DNA from: Prevotella sp.
GTDB taxonomy: Bacteria > Bacteroidota > Bacteroidia > Bacteroidales > Bacteroidaceae
Assembly: GCA_016291595.1 (NCBI GenBank)
Contig: JAEEXN010000025.1
Location: 1 to 33,268, forward strand
DNA length: 33,268 nt
Reading direction: 5' to 3'
The position numbers and the translations under genes were made by a program. Positions within the stretch are counted from its first letter, which is position 1. Every line of letters starts with the position of its first letter. Shown here piece by piece: positions 14,804 to 23,007 of the stretch. Below the pieces are notes generated by a model, which searched no databases, was not told where the DNA came from, and saw only the letters and a list, made by a program, of their open reading frames with translations.

Positions 14804-15403
14804 ATGGAAAAGCAATACCGTATCAACGAAATATTTTATTCCCTGCAGGGCGAGGGACGCCACACAGGGCGCGCAGCCGTCTTCATCCGCTTCAGCGGCT
14901 GCAACCTCAACTGCCCCTTCTGCGACACCGACTACTCCAGTCATTCGCTCATGACCGCCACCGACATCCTCAACGAAGTCAGACAATGGAAAAACTGCGC
15001 CTTCGTGGTGCTCACAGGCGGAGAGCCGTCGCTGCAGGTCGACGAGCAGCTGGTGGACAAACTCCATCAGGAGGGTTTCTTCGTGGCGATGGAGACCAAC
15101 GGCACGCGTGCTGTCGCCAAGAACATCGACTGGGTGACCATCTCGCCGAAGAACTGCTTTGTTGACAAGAAGGTCAGGCTCGTTGCCGACAAGGTCGACG
15201 AGATGAAGGTCGTCTTCGACGGCATCCACGACCCGAAGCTGTACAGCCACATCGGCGGCAACCCTTATCTGTGCCTGCAACCCTGCGACACCGGCGACGA
15301 GGTGCGTAACCGCCAGGTAGTCCTCCAATGCGTTGACTACATCCAGAAGCATCCCCAGTGGCACTTGTCGCTGCAAACCCAAAAATATCTGCAAATCAGA
15401 TAA
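14804..15403 (+). CDS. queE: 7-carboxy-7-deazaguanine synthase (radical SAM)
   Basis: The 199-residue radical SAM enzyme converts the QueD product to 7-carboxy-7-deazaguanine. It has INEIFYSLQGEGRHTGRAAV at the N-terminus, then FIRFSGCNLNCPFCDTDY with the CX3CX2C cluster motif, LTGGEPSLQ (the GGEP SAM-binding loop), METNGT and the typical SPKNCF. The C-terminal HPQWHLSLQTQKYLQIR is also family-like. The short length (about 200 residues) fits the compact QueE type. It forms an operon with queD and ends at a strong terminator. Confidence 0.95.
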   Translation: MEKQYRINEIFYSLQGEGRHTGRAAVFIRFSGCNLNCPFCDTDYSSHSLMTATDILNEVRQWKNCAFVVLTGGEPSLQVDEQLVDKLHQEGFFVAMETNGTRAVAKNIDWVTISPKNCFVDKKVRLVADKVDEMKVVFDGIHDPKLYSHIGGNPYLCLQPCDTGDEVRNRQVVLQCVDYIQKHPQWHLSLQTQKYLQIR

Positions 15404-15405
15404 AC

Positions 15406-15432
15406 AAAAAGAGGGCGGTGCCCTCTTTTTTT
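15406..15432 (+). terminator. Rho-independent terminator of queDE
   Basis: The hairpin GAGGGC-GGT-GCCCTC (15411-15425) is flanked by A5 on the left and followed by T7. The stop of queE is a few bases before. The flanking A and T runs extend the stem, so it may also work on the other strand for the gene ending at 15502. Confidence 0.9.
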
Positions 15433-15501
15433 GTGTTGAAGAGCCTCCTCCGGCTCCCCCGAAGAGGAGAGAAGGAGGCAGTTTAAGGTTTAACACTTAA
15501 A

Positions 15502-15999
15502 TTACGATTCCGTTCTCATGCCTCCCGCGCCAACCTTGAAGGCTTCCCAGGCGCCGTAGAGAGCGTTTCCGCCGCGAAAGCCGGCCGCCGTTTGGTCGTG
15601 GAAGGGGAAGAAGAGCCCAGCCTCAGGACGTTCCGGGCGTTTGCCCTCCTTGGTTTTGCACTTGTACTCATTTGCCCAGCTCACGAGCTTCTGCTCCTCC
15701 TGTGCGTCGTGCTGTCGGAAATCACGGCAGATGGCGTTGACAATAGTTGTCAGTTGACTCTTGTTGCACCCCGAATCGCCGCACAGTTGGGCCATCATTC
15801 CGCACAATTCTTTGTAAGTGTTGTCGGGATAAAGAAATTCTGTGCCGCTGACGTGTGCAGCCAACGAGGGGAAAAACATCGGAACAAGCGGCTCATGCAT
15901 GTCTTTTGACACCTGCGAGAGCAATAATTTGATGATTTCTGCGCCCCTACCGAGGTTCGGCATCTTAGGGGCAGTCGATTTTGAAATATCGTATTTCAT
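15502..15999 (-). pseudogene. DUF3987-like fragment (probable remnant of a mobile-element primase/helicase-type protein)
   Basis: The 165-residue frame resembles part of Bacteroidota DUF3987 proteins, which are usually several hundred residues long and linked to VirE/primase-type genes of mobile elements. Similar parts are PLVPMFFPSLAAHVSGTEFL, YPDNTYKELCGMMAQLCGDS, GCNKSQLTTIVNAICRDFRQ and KRPERPEAGLFFPFHDQT. After this the family likeness stops and the protein ends abruptly (GAWEAFKVGAGGMRTES), so the ATPase part is missing. No Walker motif is seen. It may be a truncated remnant, or a small protein that kept this domain. The 5' side carries the inverted repeat at 16038-16184. Confidence 0.5.
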
Positions 16000-16037
16000 T
16001 GATAATCAATTTTTTACGTTAATAATTATGAGTTCCA

Positions 16038-16184
16038 ATTACAATTACAGTTATTACAGTTAGCTGTTCTTCATTACAGTCATACTTTAAAATAATATAT
16101 AACTGTCTATATATTAATTAGTTACAGAGAAAACAGCAAAAATAGAGAACTCATTTTAATAACTGTAATAACTGTAATTGTAAT
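16038..16184. repeat. Perfect 25-bp inverted repeat built from AACTGTAAT units
   Basis: Arms at 16038-16062 and 16160-16184 are exact reverse complements and enclose 97 bases. Each arm holds two adjacent AACTGTAAT units plus a partial TGTAAT. Further single copies of the ACTGTAAT core lie between the arms (for example near 16073-16081 and, as GTTACAG, near 16121). The region is AT-rich and lies between divergent genes. Confidence 0.9.
16137..16144 (-). promoter_or_regulatory. -7 promoter-like element inside the inverted repeat
   Basis: On the minus strand TATTTTTG is an exact TAnnTTTG, pointing toward the DUF3987-like fragment whose start is about 138 bases away. No good -33 TTTG was found; that position would fall in the right arm of the repeat. 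Confidence 0.4.
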
Positions 16185-16357
16185 GCTTCGGCCAGCGAAC
16201 ACTCACACTTCCTCTACCAGGCCCCCAAGCCCCTAAGCAGTTCTCCTTTATTCTCCTCCAATGGGATCAGATTGTGGATACTTCTCATATTTTGGCTGTT
16301 TTTCCTATTATTCGAAAAATTCTTCTTTTATATCTTCCTGTTTTGACGAAAAATTAT

Positions 16358-16365
16358 TATCTTTG
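16358..16365 (+). promoter_or_regulatory. -7 promoter element (TATCTTTG) for the hybrid two-component gene
   Basis: An exact TAnnTTTG about 108 bases before the start codon. The nearest upstream TTTG (16342-16345) is only 12 bases away, so the -33 part is not clear. The remaining gap to 16472 shows nothing else I can name. Confidence 0.5.
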
Positions 16366-16472
16366 CAGATGAGAACTAAGATGAGTAACATTCGTGCATG
16401 ACAGAGGAATATGTTTCCTTTTTAGTGCGCTCGAGTTTCGTATTTTACCAGTGTGGCTAACCTAAAGAGGGA

Positions 16473-19400
16473 ATGAGAAGACTTTTGCTGATAGTCATGT
16501 TTTGGGGCTCTTGCCTGTTGGCAAGTACCCAGACATTACCGCTGAGACACATGTCGCAGACTCCGTTGGTGGGGGCTGAGGCTGCCCGTTGCCTGTTCTT
16601 CGACAGCCAGGGCATGATGTGGATAGGCACGGAGCAGGGCCTGCTGCGCTACGACGGCTACCGCTTCCGCAACTACCGCAGCGACGCCTACTCGCCCGGT
16701 ATTCTTCCCAACAACTTTGTTCGTACGCTCACCGAGGACCACGACGGAAACCTGTGGATAGGCACCCACGACGGAGTGGTGCGCCTGGACCGTCGTACGG
16801 GCAAGTTTGTCACCTATCATCTTGACGGAGAGCAGCAGCGTATTGTCAACACCTTGTTTACCTCGCGCGACGGAACGATATGGGTGGGGACCAACGGCAG
16901 CGCCTCGTACTACCAGAAGCAGGAGGACCGGTTTGTCAGCTATACCACTCCCAGCGCCGTGATGTCGTTTGCCGAGGACTCGAAAGGGAATTTCTTTGTG
17001 GGAGTGTGGGAGAACGGGCTGATGCGCCTGGACCGCAAGACGGGCAGAATGGTGAAATATCCGGTGCTGAACACGCGCAATACGCCTTACTCGATGATGG
17101 TGGACAGCCGCGACCGCCTGTGGATAGGCTCGTGGGAGTGCGGCATCGACCGTCTGAACCGTCCTGCCGACGAGAAGGAACCCGACATTCAGCACTTCAA
17201 CGAGCATCGTCAGGACTTCCGCACTTACTACCGGCTGGTGGAGGATTCGGTAAGCCACGCCGTATGGGGCTGCTGCCTGGAGGGTATCACGAGGATAGAC
17301 ATCGGCAACGGCTATGTGGAGAACTACGGCGGACTGTTCCGTTTTTGCAATGATATACAGACCGATGGCTGCGGAAATCTGTGGGTGCTCACCCAGAACA
17401 ATGGAGTGGCTCATTTGAACACTGTGCCCTCGACATTCAACAACTACATGTTACCAGTCAGCGGACAACAACTGCCCGTAGATTGCATCCGGACGGTGTT
17501 CACCGCCGACGGACAGCATTTCTGGTTGTCGCTGCGTCCCTACGGTCTGGCTCTTTACAACCGGGTGACAGGTGAGGCAGCCTATGGCAGTCGCATTCCC
17601 GGATTTAGTAGTTTGAAGGGTGGCGACGAAGTTTATCTGCAAGCTATTAGGGACATTACCCAGGTGGGCGACCAATTATGGATGGCCAGTAGTCACGGTC
17701 TGTTGATTTGGCGTGAAGGTTGTGATGTTGCGCTATACAACGGCCGCAACACTTCTTATCTGAGTCCTACGAGCGTGAATGCCGTCTGCCGGCAACGCAA
17801 CGGAATGGTGTGGATAGGTCAGACATCTCATGTAAGTGTGGCCAGCACGCCCATGCAAGGTAAGCGCCTCACGATGAACGAGGGCAACGACGACTTCTCC
17901 AACTGCGACGCTCGTTCATTTTTTGAAGACTCGAAGGGTTGTCTATGGATAGCCACCGAGAACCGCGGCATCATCCGCGTCAGTGGTGATGCCCGTCGGC
18001 CCTCTTCCCTCAGCTACCATCATTATTATTCAGGCAACGGCAAGTTCCCCATCGACGATGCCACCGCCTGCTATGAGGACAGCCGGGGGCGCCTGTGGGC
18101 CATCTCGAGTAGCGGCGGACTGTTCCGCTATGACGAGGACTCGGACAGTTTCCTGCCGGTGAACAAACGCTATCATATTATGGGCGGCAGCGTCTACTCG
18201 ATAGAGGAGGACGCGCTGGGAGGCCTGTGGCTGACTACCGACCACGCGCTCGTACGACTGTCGTTCAGCAGCGACGATACACCCGTGGTGACCAGCTACG
18301 GCGTCGAGGACGGGCTGTTCAACCTGCGCTTCTCTGCCAACGCCTCGTTCCGCTACCGCAACGAGCTGTTCTTTGGCAGTCAGAAAGGATTCTTCTCGTT
18401 CATACCCGATGAGAAACTGCCGCTCATGAGCACGAAGCCCGCACAACTGGTGGTGACCGACCTGCTCATCGACAACCACCCGTACGAGTCACTCGACTCA
18501 GCCTTGCAACGCAGAATCCTGGACACCACGCCGTCGGTAGCCCGGAAGATTGTTATCCCTGCCTCGGTGGATAAGTTCACTATCGAGTTTGCGTTGCTGG
18601 CGTACAGCCATCAGGAGCAGATCAGATATAAGTACCGGCTGGAGGGCTATGACGACGACTGGCGCTTTGCCGGAATGCAGCAGCATAGCGTCACCTTCCA
18701 GAACCTGCCCGCCGGCACCTACCACCTGCACCTGAAAGCTGCCGACAGCTACGGACAATGGACGGAGCTGCCATACACCATTCAGATTAAGATTCTGCCA
18801 CCCTGGTACCTCACGTGGTGGGCGTGGCTCATTTACGTGTTGCTGGCTGCCTTGGCCGTCTACGGGCTGGTACGCTGGTACAAGAACTATCTGAAGACCA
18901 AGAACCGACTGGCGATGGGCGTGCTCTTCACGAATATCACCCACGAGCTGCTCACGCCGCTGACCGTTATCTCCGCATCGGTGGACGACATGCGCGGGAA
19001 AGCGCCGCAGTTCGCCGACAACTACGGACTCATACAGAACAATATCCAGCGCCTGACGCGTCTGCTCCGGCAGATATTGGAGGTGCGCAAGTCGCAGGCC
19101 GGACAACTGCGTCTGCTCGTGGCCCGTGGCGACCTGTCGTCGTTCGTCACAACCGAGTGCGAGAATATCCGTCCGATGGTCGAGGCGCGCGGTGGAAAAC
19201 TCTTCGTCAGCTGTCCGTCGGAGCCCGTCGACGCTTGGTTCGACAAAGACAAGCTCGACAAGATTATCTACAACCTGCTCTCGAATGCCGTGAAGTACAA
19301 CCGCGAGGGCGGAAACGTCAGCGTGGACCTTACTGCCGCCGACGGCAAGGCACGCCTGACCGTCAGCGACGAGGGCATCGGCATCTCGAAGGATAAGATG

Positions 19401-20489
19401 AAGCACCTCTACACCCGCTTTCTCGATGGCGACTACCGCCGCATGAACACGATGGGAACGGGCATCGGGCTCTCGCTGGCCCACGACCTGGTGCTGCTCC
19501 ATCACGGCCACATCGACTGCCAGAGCGAGCAGGGCGTGGGTACCACGTTCACCGTCACCCTGCCTGTCAGCCGCGAGAGCTTCGCAGAGAGCGAGATTGA
19601 CTATACGGCCGACAACCGGCTCGACGGCGCGCCCATTGTCGAGGACCTGGAAACGGCAGACGCCACCATCGGAGAGAATGCCAGCGGCGACGGACAGCAC
19701 GAGTATTCGATGCTTATCGTCGAGGATAATAGCGAGCTGCTTGAGCTCATGCGCAACCTGTTTGCCGCACAATATAATGTGTATACGGCCCGCAACGGAC
19801 AACAGGCGCTCAACATCATCCACCGACGCGACCTGGACATCGTCATTACCGACGTGATGATGCCCGTTATGGACGGCATCGAGCTGACCCGCGAGATCAA
19901 GAACTCGCCCGACTTCGGACAGCTGCCCGTGGTGGTGCTCACCGCCAAAACCACCGAGGAGGACCAGCTGGCGGGCTACGAGACAGGTGCCGACGCCTAC
20001 ATCACCAAGCCCTTCAAGCTTGCCAGCCTGAAGCTGCGCATCGACAACATCATCCAGAACCGCGAGCGTATCCGCCGGAAGTTTGTCAGCCAGACCGACT
20101 TCCAGGTGCAGGAGCAGCACTACTCCTCGCCCGACGAGGTGTTCATCCAGCGTTGCGTTGACATTATTCGCCAGCATCTCGACGACAGCGACTTCGACCG
20201 CGAGCAGTTTGCCGCAGCCATGTGTGTCTCCTCGTCAACACTCTACAACAAGCTGCGCGCCCTGACGGGGCAGAACGTCACGGGCTTCATCAACAGCATC
20301 CGGCTGAAGGAGGCTTGCCGCATCCTCTGCCAGCAACCCGACATCCGCATCAGCGAGCTGGCTATGACTGTGGGCTTCAACACACCCAAGTATTTCACCA
20401 AATGTTTCAAGAAGGAGTTCGGACTACTGCCCAAGGAATTTGTCGAGAACGGCGAGGCAAAAGACGCTGTGACTGACGCTGACGAATAA
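16473..20489 (+). CDS. Hybrid two-component system sensor-regulator (HTCS)
   Basis: The 1338-residue membrane protein joins sensor kinase and transcription factor, as in polysaccharide-utilization regulators of Bacteroidota. Order: signal peptide (about 1-20); periplasmic two-bladed propeller of regulator repeats (MMWIGTEQGLLRYDG, NLWIGTHDGVVRLDR, and others) to about 690; Y_Y_Y domain (about 700-775, RYKYRLEGYDDDWRFAG); transmembrane helix about 779-806; HisKA with His 824 in FTNITHELLTPLTV; HATPase (DKIIYNLLSNAVKYN, GTGIGLSLAHDLV); receiver with Asp 1127 in VITDVMMPVMDG; AraC-type HTH (about 1215-1325, TLYNKLRALTGQNVTGFINS). All key residues are present. It probably controls the SusCD locus downstream or another nearby target. 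Ligand unknown. Confidence 0.95.
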   Translation: MRRLLLIVMFWGSCLLASTQTLPLRHMSQTPLVGAEAARCLFFDSQGMMWIGTEQGLLRYDGYRFRNYRSDAYSPGILPNNFVRTLTEDHDGNLWIGTHDGVVRLDRRTGKFVTYHLDGEQQRIVNTLFTSRDGTIWVGTNGSASYYQKQEDRFVSYTTPSAVMSFAEDSKGNFFVGVWENGLMRLDRKTGRMVKYPVLNTRNTPYSMMVDSRDRLWIGSWECGIDRLNRPADEKEPDIQHFNEHRQDFRTYYRLVEDSVSHAVWGCCLEGITRIDIGNGYVENYGGLFRFCNDIQTDGCGNLWVLTQNNGVAHLNTVPSTFNNYMLPVSGQQLPVDCIRTVFTADGQHFWLSLRPYGLALYNRVTGEAAYGSRIPGFSSLKGGDEVYLQAIRDITQVGDQLWMASSHGLLIWREGCDVALYNGRNTSYLSPTSVNAVCRQRNGMVWIGQTSHVSVASTPMQGKRLTMNEGNDDFSNCDARSFFEDSKGCLWIATENRGIIRVSGDARRPSSLSYHHYYSGNGKFPIDDATACYEDSRGRLWAISSSGGLFRYDEDSDSFLPVNKRYHIMGGSVYSIEEDALGGLWLTTDHALVRLSFSSDDTPVVTSYGVEDGLFNLRFSANASFRYRNELFFGSQKGFFSFIPDEKLPLMSTKPAQLVVTDLLIDNHPYESLDSALQRRILDTTPSVARKIVIPASVDKFTIEFALLAYSHQEQIRYKYRLEGYDDDWRFAGMQQHSVTFQNLPAGTYHLHLKAADSYGQWTELPYTIQIKILPPWYLTWWAWLIYVLLAALAVYGLVRWYKNYLKTKNRLAMGVLFTNITHELLTPLTVISASVDDMRGKAPQFADNYGLIQNNIQRLTRLLRQILEVRKSQAGQLRLLVARGDLSSFVTTECENIRPMVEARGGKLFVSCPSEPVDAWFDKDKLDKIIYNLLSNAVKYNREGGNVSVDLTAADGKARLTVSDEGIGISKDKMKHLYTRFLDGDYRRMNTMGTGIGLSLAHDLVLLHHGHIDCQSEQGVGTTFTVTLPVSRESFAESEIDYTADNRLDGAPIVEDLETADATIGENASGDGQHEYSMLIVEDNSELLELMRNLFAAQYNVYTARNGQQALNIIHRRDLDIVITDVMMPVMDGIELTREIKNSPDFGQLPVVVLTAKTTEEDQLAGYETGADAYITKPFKLASLKLRIDNIIQNRERIRRKFVSQTDFQVQEQHYSSPDEVFIQRCVDIIRQHLDDSDFDREQFAAAMCVSSSTLYNKLRALTGQNVTGFINSIRLKEACRILCQQPDIRISELAMTVGFNTPKYFTKCFKKEFGLLPKEFVENGEAKDAVTDADE

Positions 20490-20620
20490 TGGCAGATGGG
20501 ACGAACGGAATAGATATATGTTTTAACGGACTAGACACGAACAGATTGGCCAAATGGACATGAAAGGCGGACTAGCCATGCCTGCCTCTATCTGCTTGTC
20601 AACAAAAAAAGAGGCTAATG

Positions 20621-20652
20621 TTTGGATTTTTGCAGTTTATGCCTTATCTTTG
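20621..20652 (+). promoter_or_regulatory. Strong Bacteroidota promoter for the ECF sigma gene
   Basis: TTTG (20621-20624) and TATCTTTG (20645-20652) are 20 bases apart, the best consensus promoter in the window. The predicted transcription start, 6-9 bases past the -7 box, falls at or within a few bases of ATG 20662. Confidence 0.75.
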
Positions 20653-20661
20653 TGCTCAGAA

Positions 20662-21153
20662 ATGATAAATGAGAGAGCGGACACAAGTTTTTTTGAACAA
20701 TTCTTCAAGGAGAATTATTCGCTTTTCTATTTCACGGCGTATCACTTGCTCGAGGATGATGAGTTGAGTCGTGACATAGTTGGCGAGTGTGTGGAGCTGC
20801 TCTGGAGAAACCGCCGTAGCGAGGATGCATCGGAATGGCGCTCGTTTATGTACCGTAGCATCCGGAATAAGTGTATCGACCACCTGCGCCACGAGGCGGT
20901 GAAGAAGAAATACATAGCCTTTTATCTGGCCATGACCCCGGAGGAAGAGGAGGACGCTGACGAAGAGGAAGAGCGCATCGAGATGGTGATGAGGCGCATA
21001 GACGAGCTGCCCCCGCTGCCCCGCCGTGTGCTGGAAATGTGCTATTTCGAGCGCAAACGCTACCAGGAAGTGGCGGATGAGCTGCAAATCAGCACCAGCT
21101 ATGTGAAGAAACTGATCATGAAGGCGCTCAGCTTGCTGAGAGGGAACGGATAA
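20662..21153 (+). CDS. ECF sigma factor of the SusCD locus
   Basis: The 163-residue protein is a sigma-70 factor with regions 2 and 4 only. Region 2: FFEQFFKENYSLFYFTAYHL, LSRDIVGECVELLWRN and WRSFMYRSIRNKCIDHLRHE. Region 4: LPPLPRRVLEMCYFERKRYQ and EVADELQISTSYVKKLIMKA. An acidic linker (TPEEEEDADEEEERIE) joins them. The frame is open from 20554, but those codons lie upstream of and within the promoter, so ATG 20662 is the start. Together with FecR and the STN domain of SusC, it forms the usual trans-envelope signalling set. It is separated from fecR by an unusually long 449-base gap. Confidence 0.92.
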   Translation: MINERADTSFFEQFFKENYSLFYFTAYHLLEDDELSRDIVGECVELLWRNRRSEDASEWRSFMYRSIRNKCIDHLRHEAVKKKYIAFYLAMTPEEEEDADEEEERIEMVMRRIDELPPLPRRVLEMCYFERKRYQEVADELQISTSYVKKLIMKALSLLRGNG

Positions 21154-21181
21154 AGCAGCAAGCTGCAGGTAAAAGGGTTGA

Positions 21182-21249
21182 AGGTTTAAAGTTTAAGGTT
21201 TAAAGTTTAAGGTTTAAGGTTTAAAGTTTAAGGTTTAAGGTTTAAGGTT
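21182..21249. repeat. 7-bp tandem array GTTTAAA/GTTTAAG
   Basis: About nine to ten head-to-tail copies of GTTTAA followed by A or G run from 21184 to 21249, right after the ECF sigma gene. A similar short run occurs near 15481-15492. Simple repeats of this sort are prone to slippage. The rest of the gap 21154-21602 holds a GGGATGAATGGGAATCATGG-like direct repeat (about 21285-21330), the 10-bp array below, and AT-rich leader. Confidence 0.85.
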
Positions 21250-21413
21250 GCTTTCAGATTAATACAGTCTTTTAAAAGTTCGATGATGGGATGAATGGGA
21301 ATCATGGGGTGAATGGGAGTTTTGGGACTCACGCCCTAAAGACTATTGTCCTGTAACTCTTTCACTATTCTCTATATTAGGAAGCGACTCTGTCGCCATT
21401 GGAACTAACGTCT

Positions 21414-21453
21414 TGTAACTCCCTGTAACTCCCTGTAACTCCCTGCAACTCCT
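21414..21453. repeat. 10-bp tandem array TGTAACTCCC
   Basis: Three exact copies and one variant (TGCAACTCCT) stand in a row, with a related CTGTAACTCT at about 21352. No function recognised. The array lies 150 bases before fecR. Confidence 0.85.
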
Positions 21454-21602
21454 TCTCTTGTATCTCCTTGAATTCCTTTTCCAGCAATCTACTATCTTTT
21501 TGTTACCCTTAGTTGTGTTTTTCTCTTCACTTTGAAACTTTTTTCAAAAAAGTAGTGCCCGACTTGTGTCTTTTCTCGTCATATAAGCAAAAGGAGAGTA
21601 AT

Positions 21603-22838
21603 ATGAACGAGAACGAACCTATGAACAACGAGACTTTCGACAAGGCTCTGCAGTTGGTGGAGCGGTCGGACGAGCTTACCGAGCAAGAGATTGCCCGGCT
21701 GGTGGATGATGAGGCTGTCGTAGAGGAAGCTCGTGAGCTGTGGACAGTCAAGAAAGCCCTGGAGCGCAAGCATGCAGCCGTTCCCGACGCCGAGGGTGAG
21801 TGGGAGCGCATCCCCTTGTCTGACGCAACAGAAATGGGAGACGGCAACTTATCCGGAAACCATGATGAGACTCGTTGCGAGACGAGGAAAAGCGGCAACT
21901 ATGCACTTCTCTCTTCCCGCTTGCTCAAGGTGGTGGCTATGGCTGCTGCCCTGTTGCTGTTGTTTGTCCTGGTGTGGAAGAACAATAAAGGAGAGGAGCC
22001 TGCGGTCGACGGACAGTTGGTCTACGAGGCCAGCAATGCGCCGCGCGACATCGTTATCTCTACCAGCGACGGAGAGCAGGTTGTGCTTGGCAAGAAGAGT
22101 GTCCCTGGCATAGAGATGAAAGAAGGTGCCGACAAAGAGACGATGATAGTCTGTCAGCAGCTGGACGACAAGATAGTGGAGTCGCTCACTACTTCCATTC
22201 CTCAGGGCAAGATGCTCAAGGTGGTGCTCAGCGACGGTTCCGAGGTGTGGGTGAATGCCGGCAGCCGCTTGGTTTATCCTACGCGTTTCGTGGGCGACCA
22301 GCGCTTTGTGGAACTCGAGGGCGAGGCCTATTTCAAGATTGCCCACGATGCAGCCCATCCGTTTATTGTAAAGTCACCGTCCAGCTTTACGCGTGTGCTG
22401 GGCACGGAGTTTAATATCAGGAGTTTCCAGAACCAGCCGGCACAGATTACGCTGGTGAGGGGAAGCGTGGAAGTGCGTTGTGCTGAGCGGCCGCTTGAAG
22501 GCGAGGCAGGCGCTGAGATGCGCGACGTTGTGCTCAAACCGGGCCAGCAACTGTCAATCGCCGACCATCAGCTGTCGGTAAAAGAGGTCGATACGGATAT
22601 ATATACCTATTGGAAAGACGGCTATTTCTTCTACGATGACGAGAGCCTCGAGACCATCATGCGGCAGATAGGGAGCTGGTACAACGTGAGCGTGGTGTTC
22701 CGCAATCCGAAGCCCCGCGACTACAAGATTCACTTCTTCTGCAACCGCAGCAGCGGCATTGAACAGGTGATAGAGCAGCTGAACATGCTGCATAAGGGAT
22801 ATTTCAGCCTGAAAGACCGTACGATTTACGTCAACTAA
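21603..22838 (+). CDS. FecR-family anti-sigma factor
   Basis: The 411-residue inner-membrane protein is the regulator that would hold the ECF sigma factor encoded upstream. N-terminal cytosolic anti-sigma part (1-105), one transmembrane helix about 108-125 (LLKVVAMAAALLLLFVLVW), then periplasmic FecR domain (SIPQGKMLKVVLSDGSEVWV, YPTRFVGDQRFVELEGEAYF, HPFIVKSPSSFTRVLGTEFN) and a C-terminal DUF4974-like domain (YFFYDDESLETIMRQIGSWY, ending SLKDRTIYVN). ATG 21603 follows AAAGGAGAG, a good ribosome binding site; the frame is open to 21513 but MNENEP is the family-like start. Length and domains are complete. Confidence 0.93.
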   Translation: MNENEPMNNETFDKALQLVERSDELTEQEIARLVDDEAVVEEARELWTVKKALERKHAAVPDAEGEWERIPLSDATEMGDGNLSGNHDETRCETRKSGNYALLSSRLLKVVAMAAALLLLFVLVWKNNKGEEPAVDGQLVYEASNAPRDIVISTSDGEQVVLGKKSVPGIEMKEGADKETMIVCQQLDDKIVESLTTSIPQGKMLKVVLSDGSEVWVNAGSRLVYPTRFVGDQRFVELEGEAYFKIAHDAAHPFIVKSPSSFTRVLGTEFNIRSFQNQPAQITLVRGSVEVRCAERPLEGEAGAEMRDVVLKPGQQLSIADHQLSVKEVDTDIYTYWKDGYFFYDDESLETIMRQIGSWYNVSVVFRNPKPRDYKIHFFCNRSSGIEQVIEQLNMLHKGYFSLKDRTIYVN

Positions 22839-23007
22839 GCTGCTGGCAGAGCGGAATTCTGCTGCAAGAGATCCGGCTTCTCATAGCGGCAAGACAGTAT
22901 CGAGGAATGAAAACCTACATTTCCACATGGCTTGAGTGCCTGTGAAATAATCAAAGTGAGCTAACTGAACCTAAAAATATTTTTTTTACTTTATAACACC
23001 AACAAAC

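Noticed and set aside
18498..20177. A 559-codon minus-strand frame inside the HTCS gene
   Set aside because: Lies over the Y_Y_Y, kinase and receiver domains whose key residues are all intact on the plus strand; no motif in the minus frame.
20554..20661. Extended N-terminus of the ECF sigma factor
   Set aside because: These codons include the whole promoter and would be transcribed only from an upstream start; sequence is unlike any sigma region.
21184..21249. Origin or iteron cluster in the GTTTAAR array
   Set aside because: Simple 7-bp repeat with no DnaA box pattern or replication gene near; more like a slippage-prone intergenic repeat.
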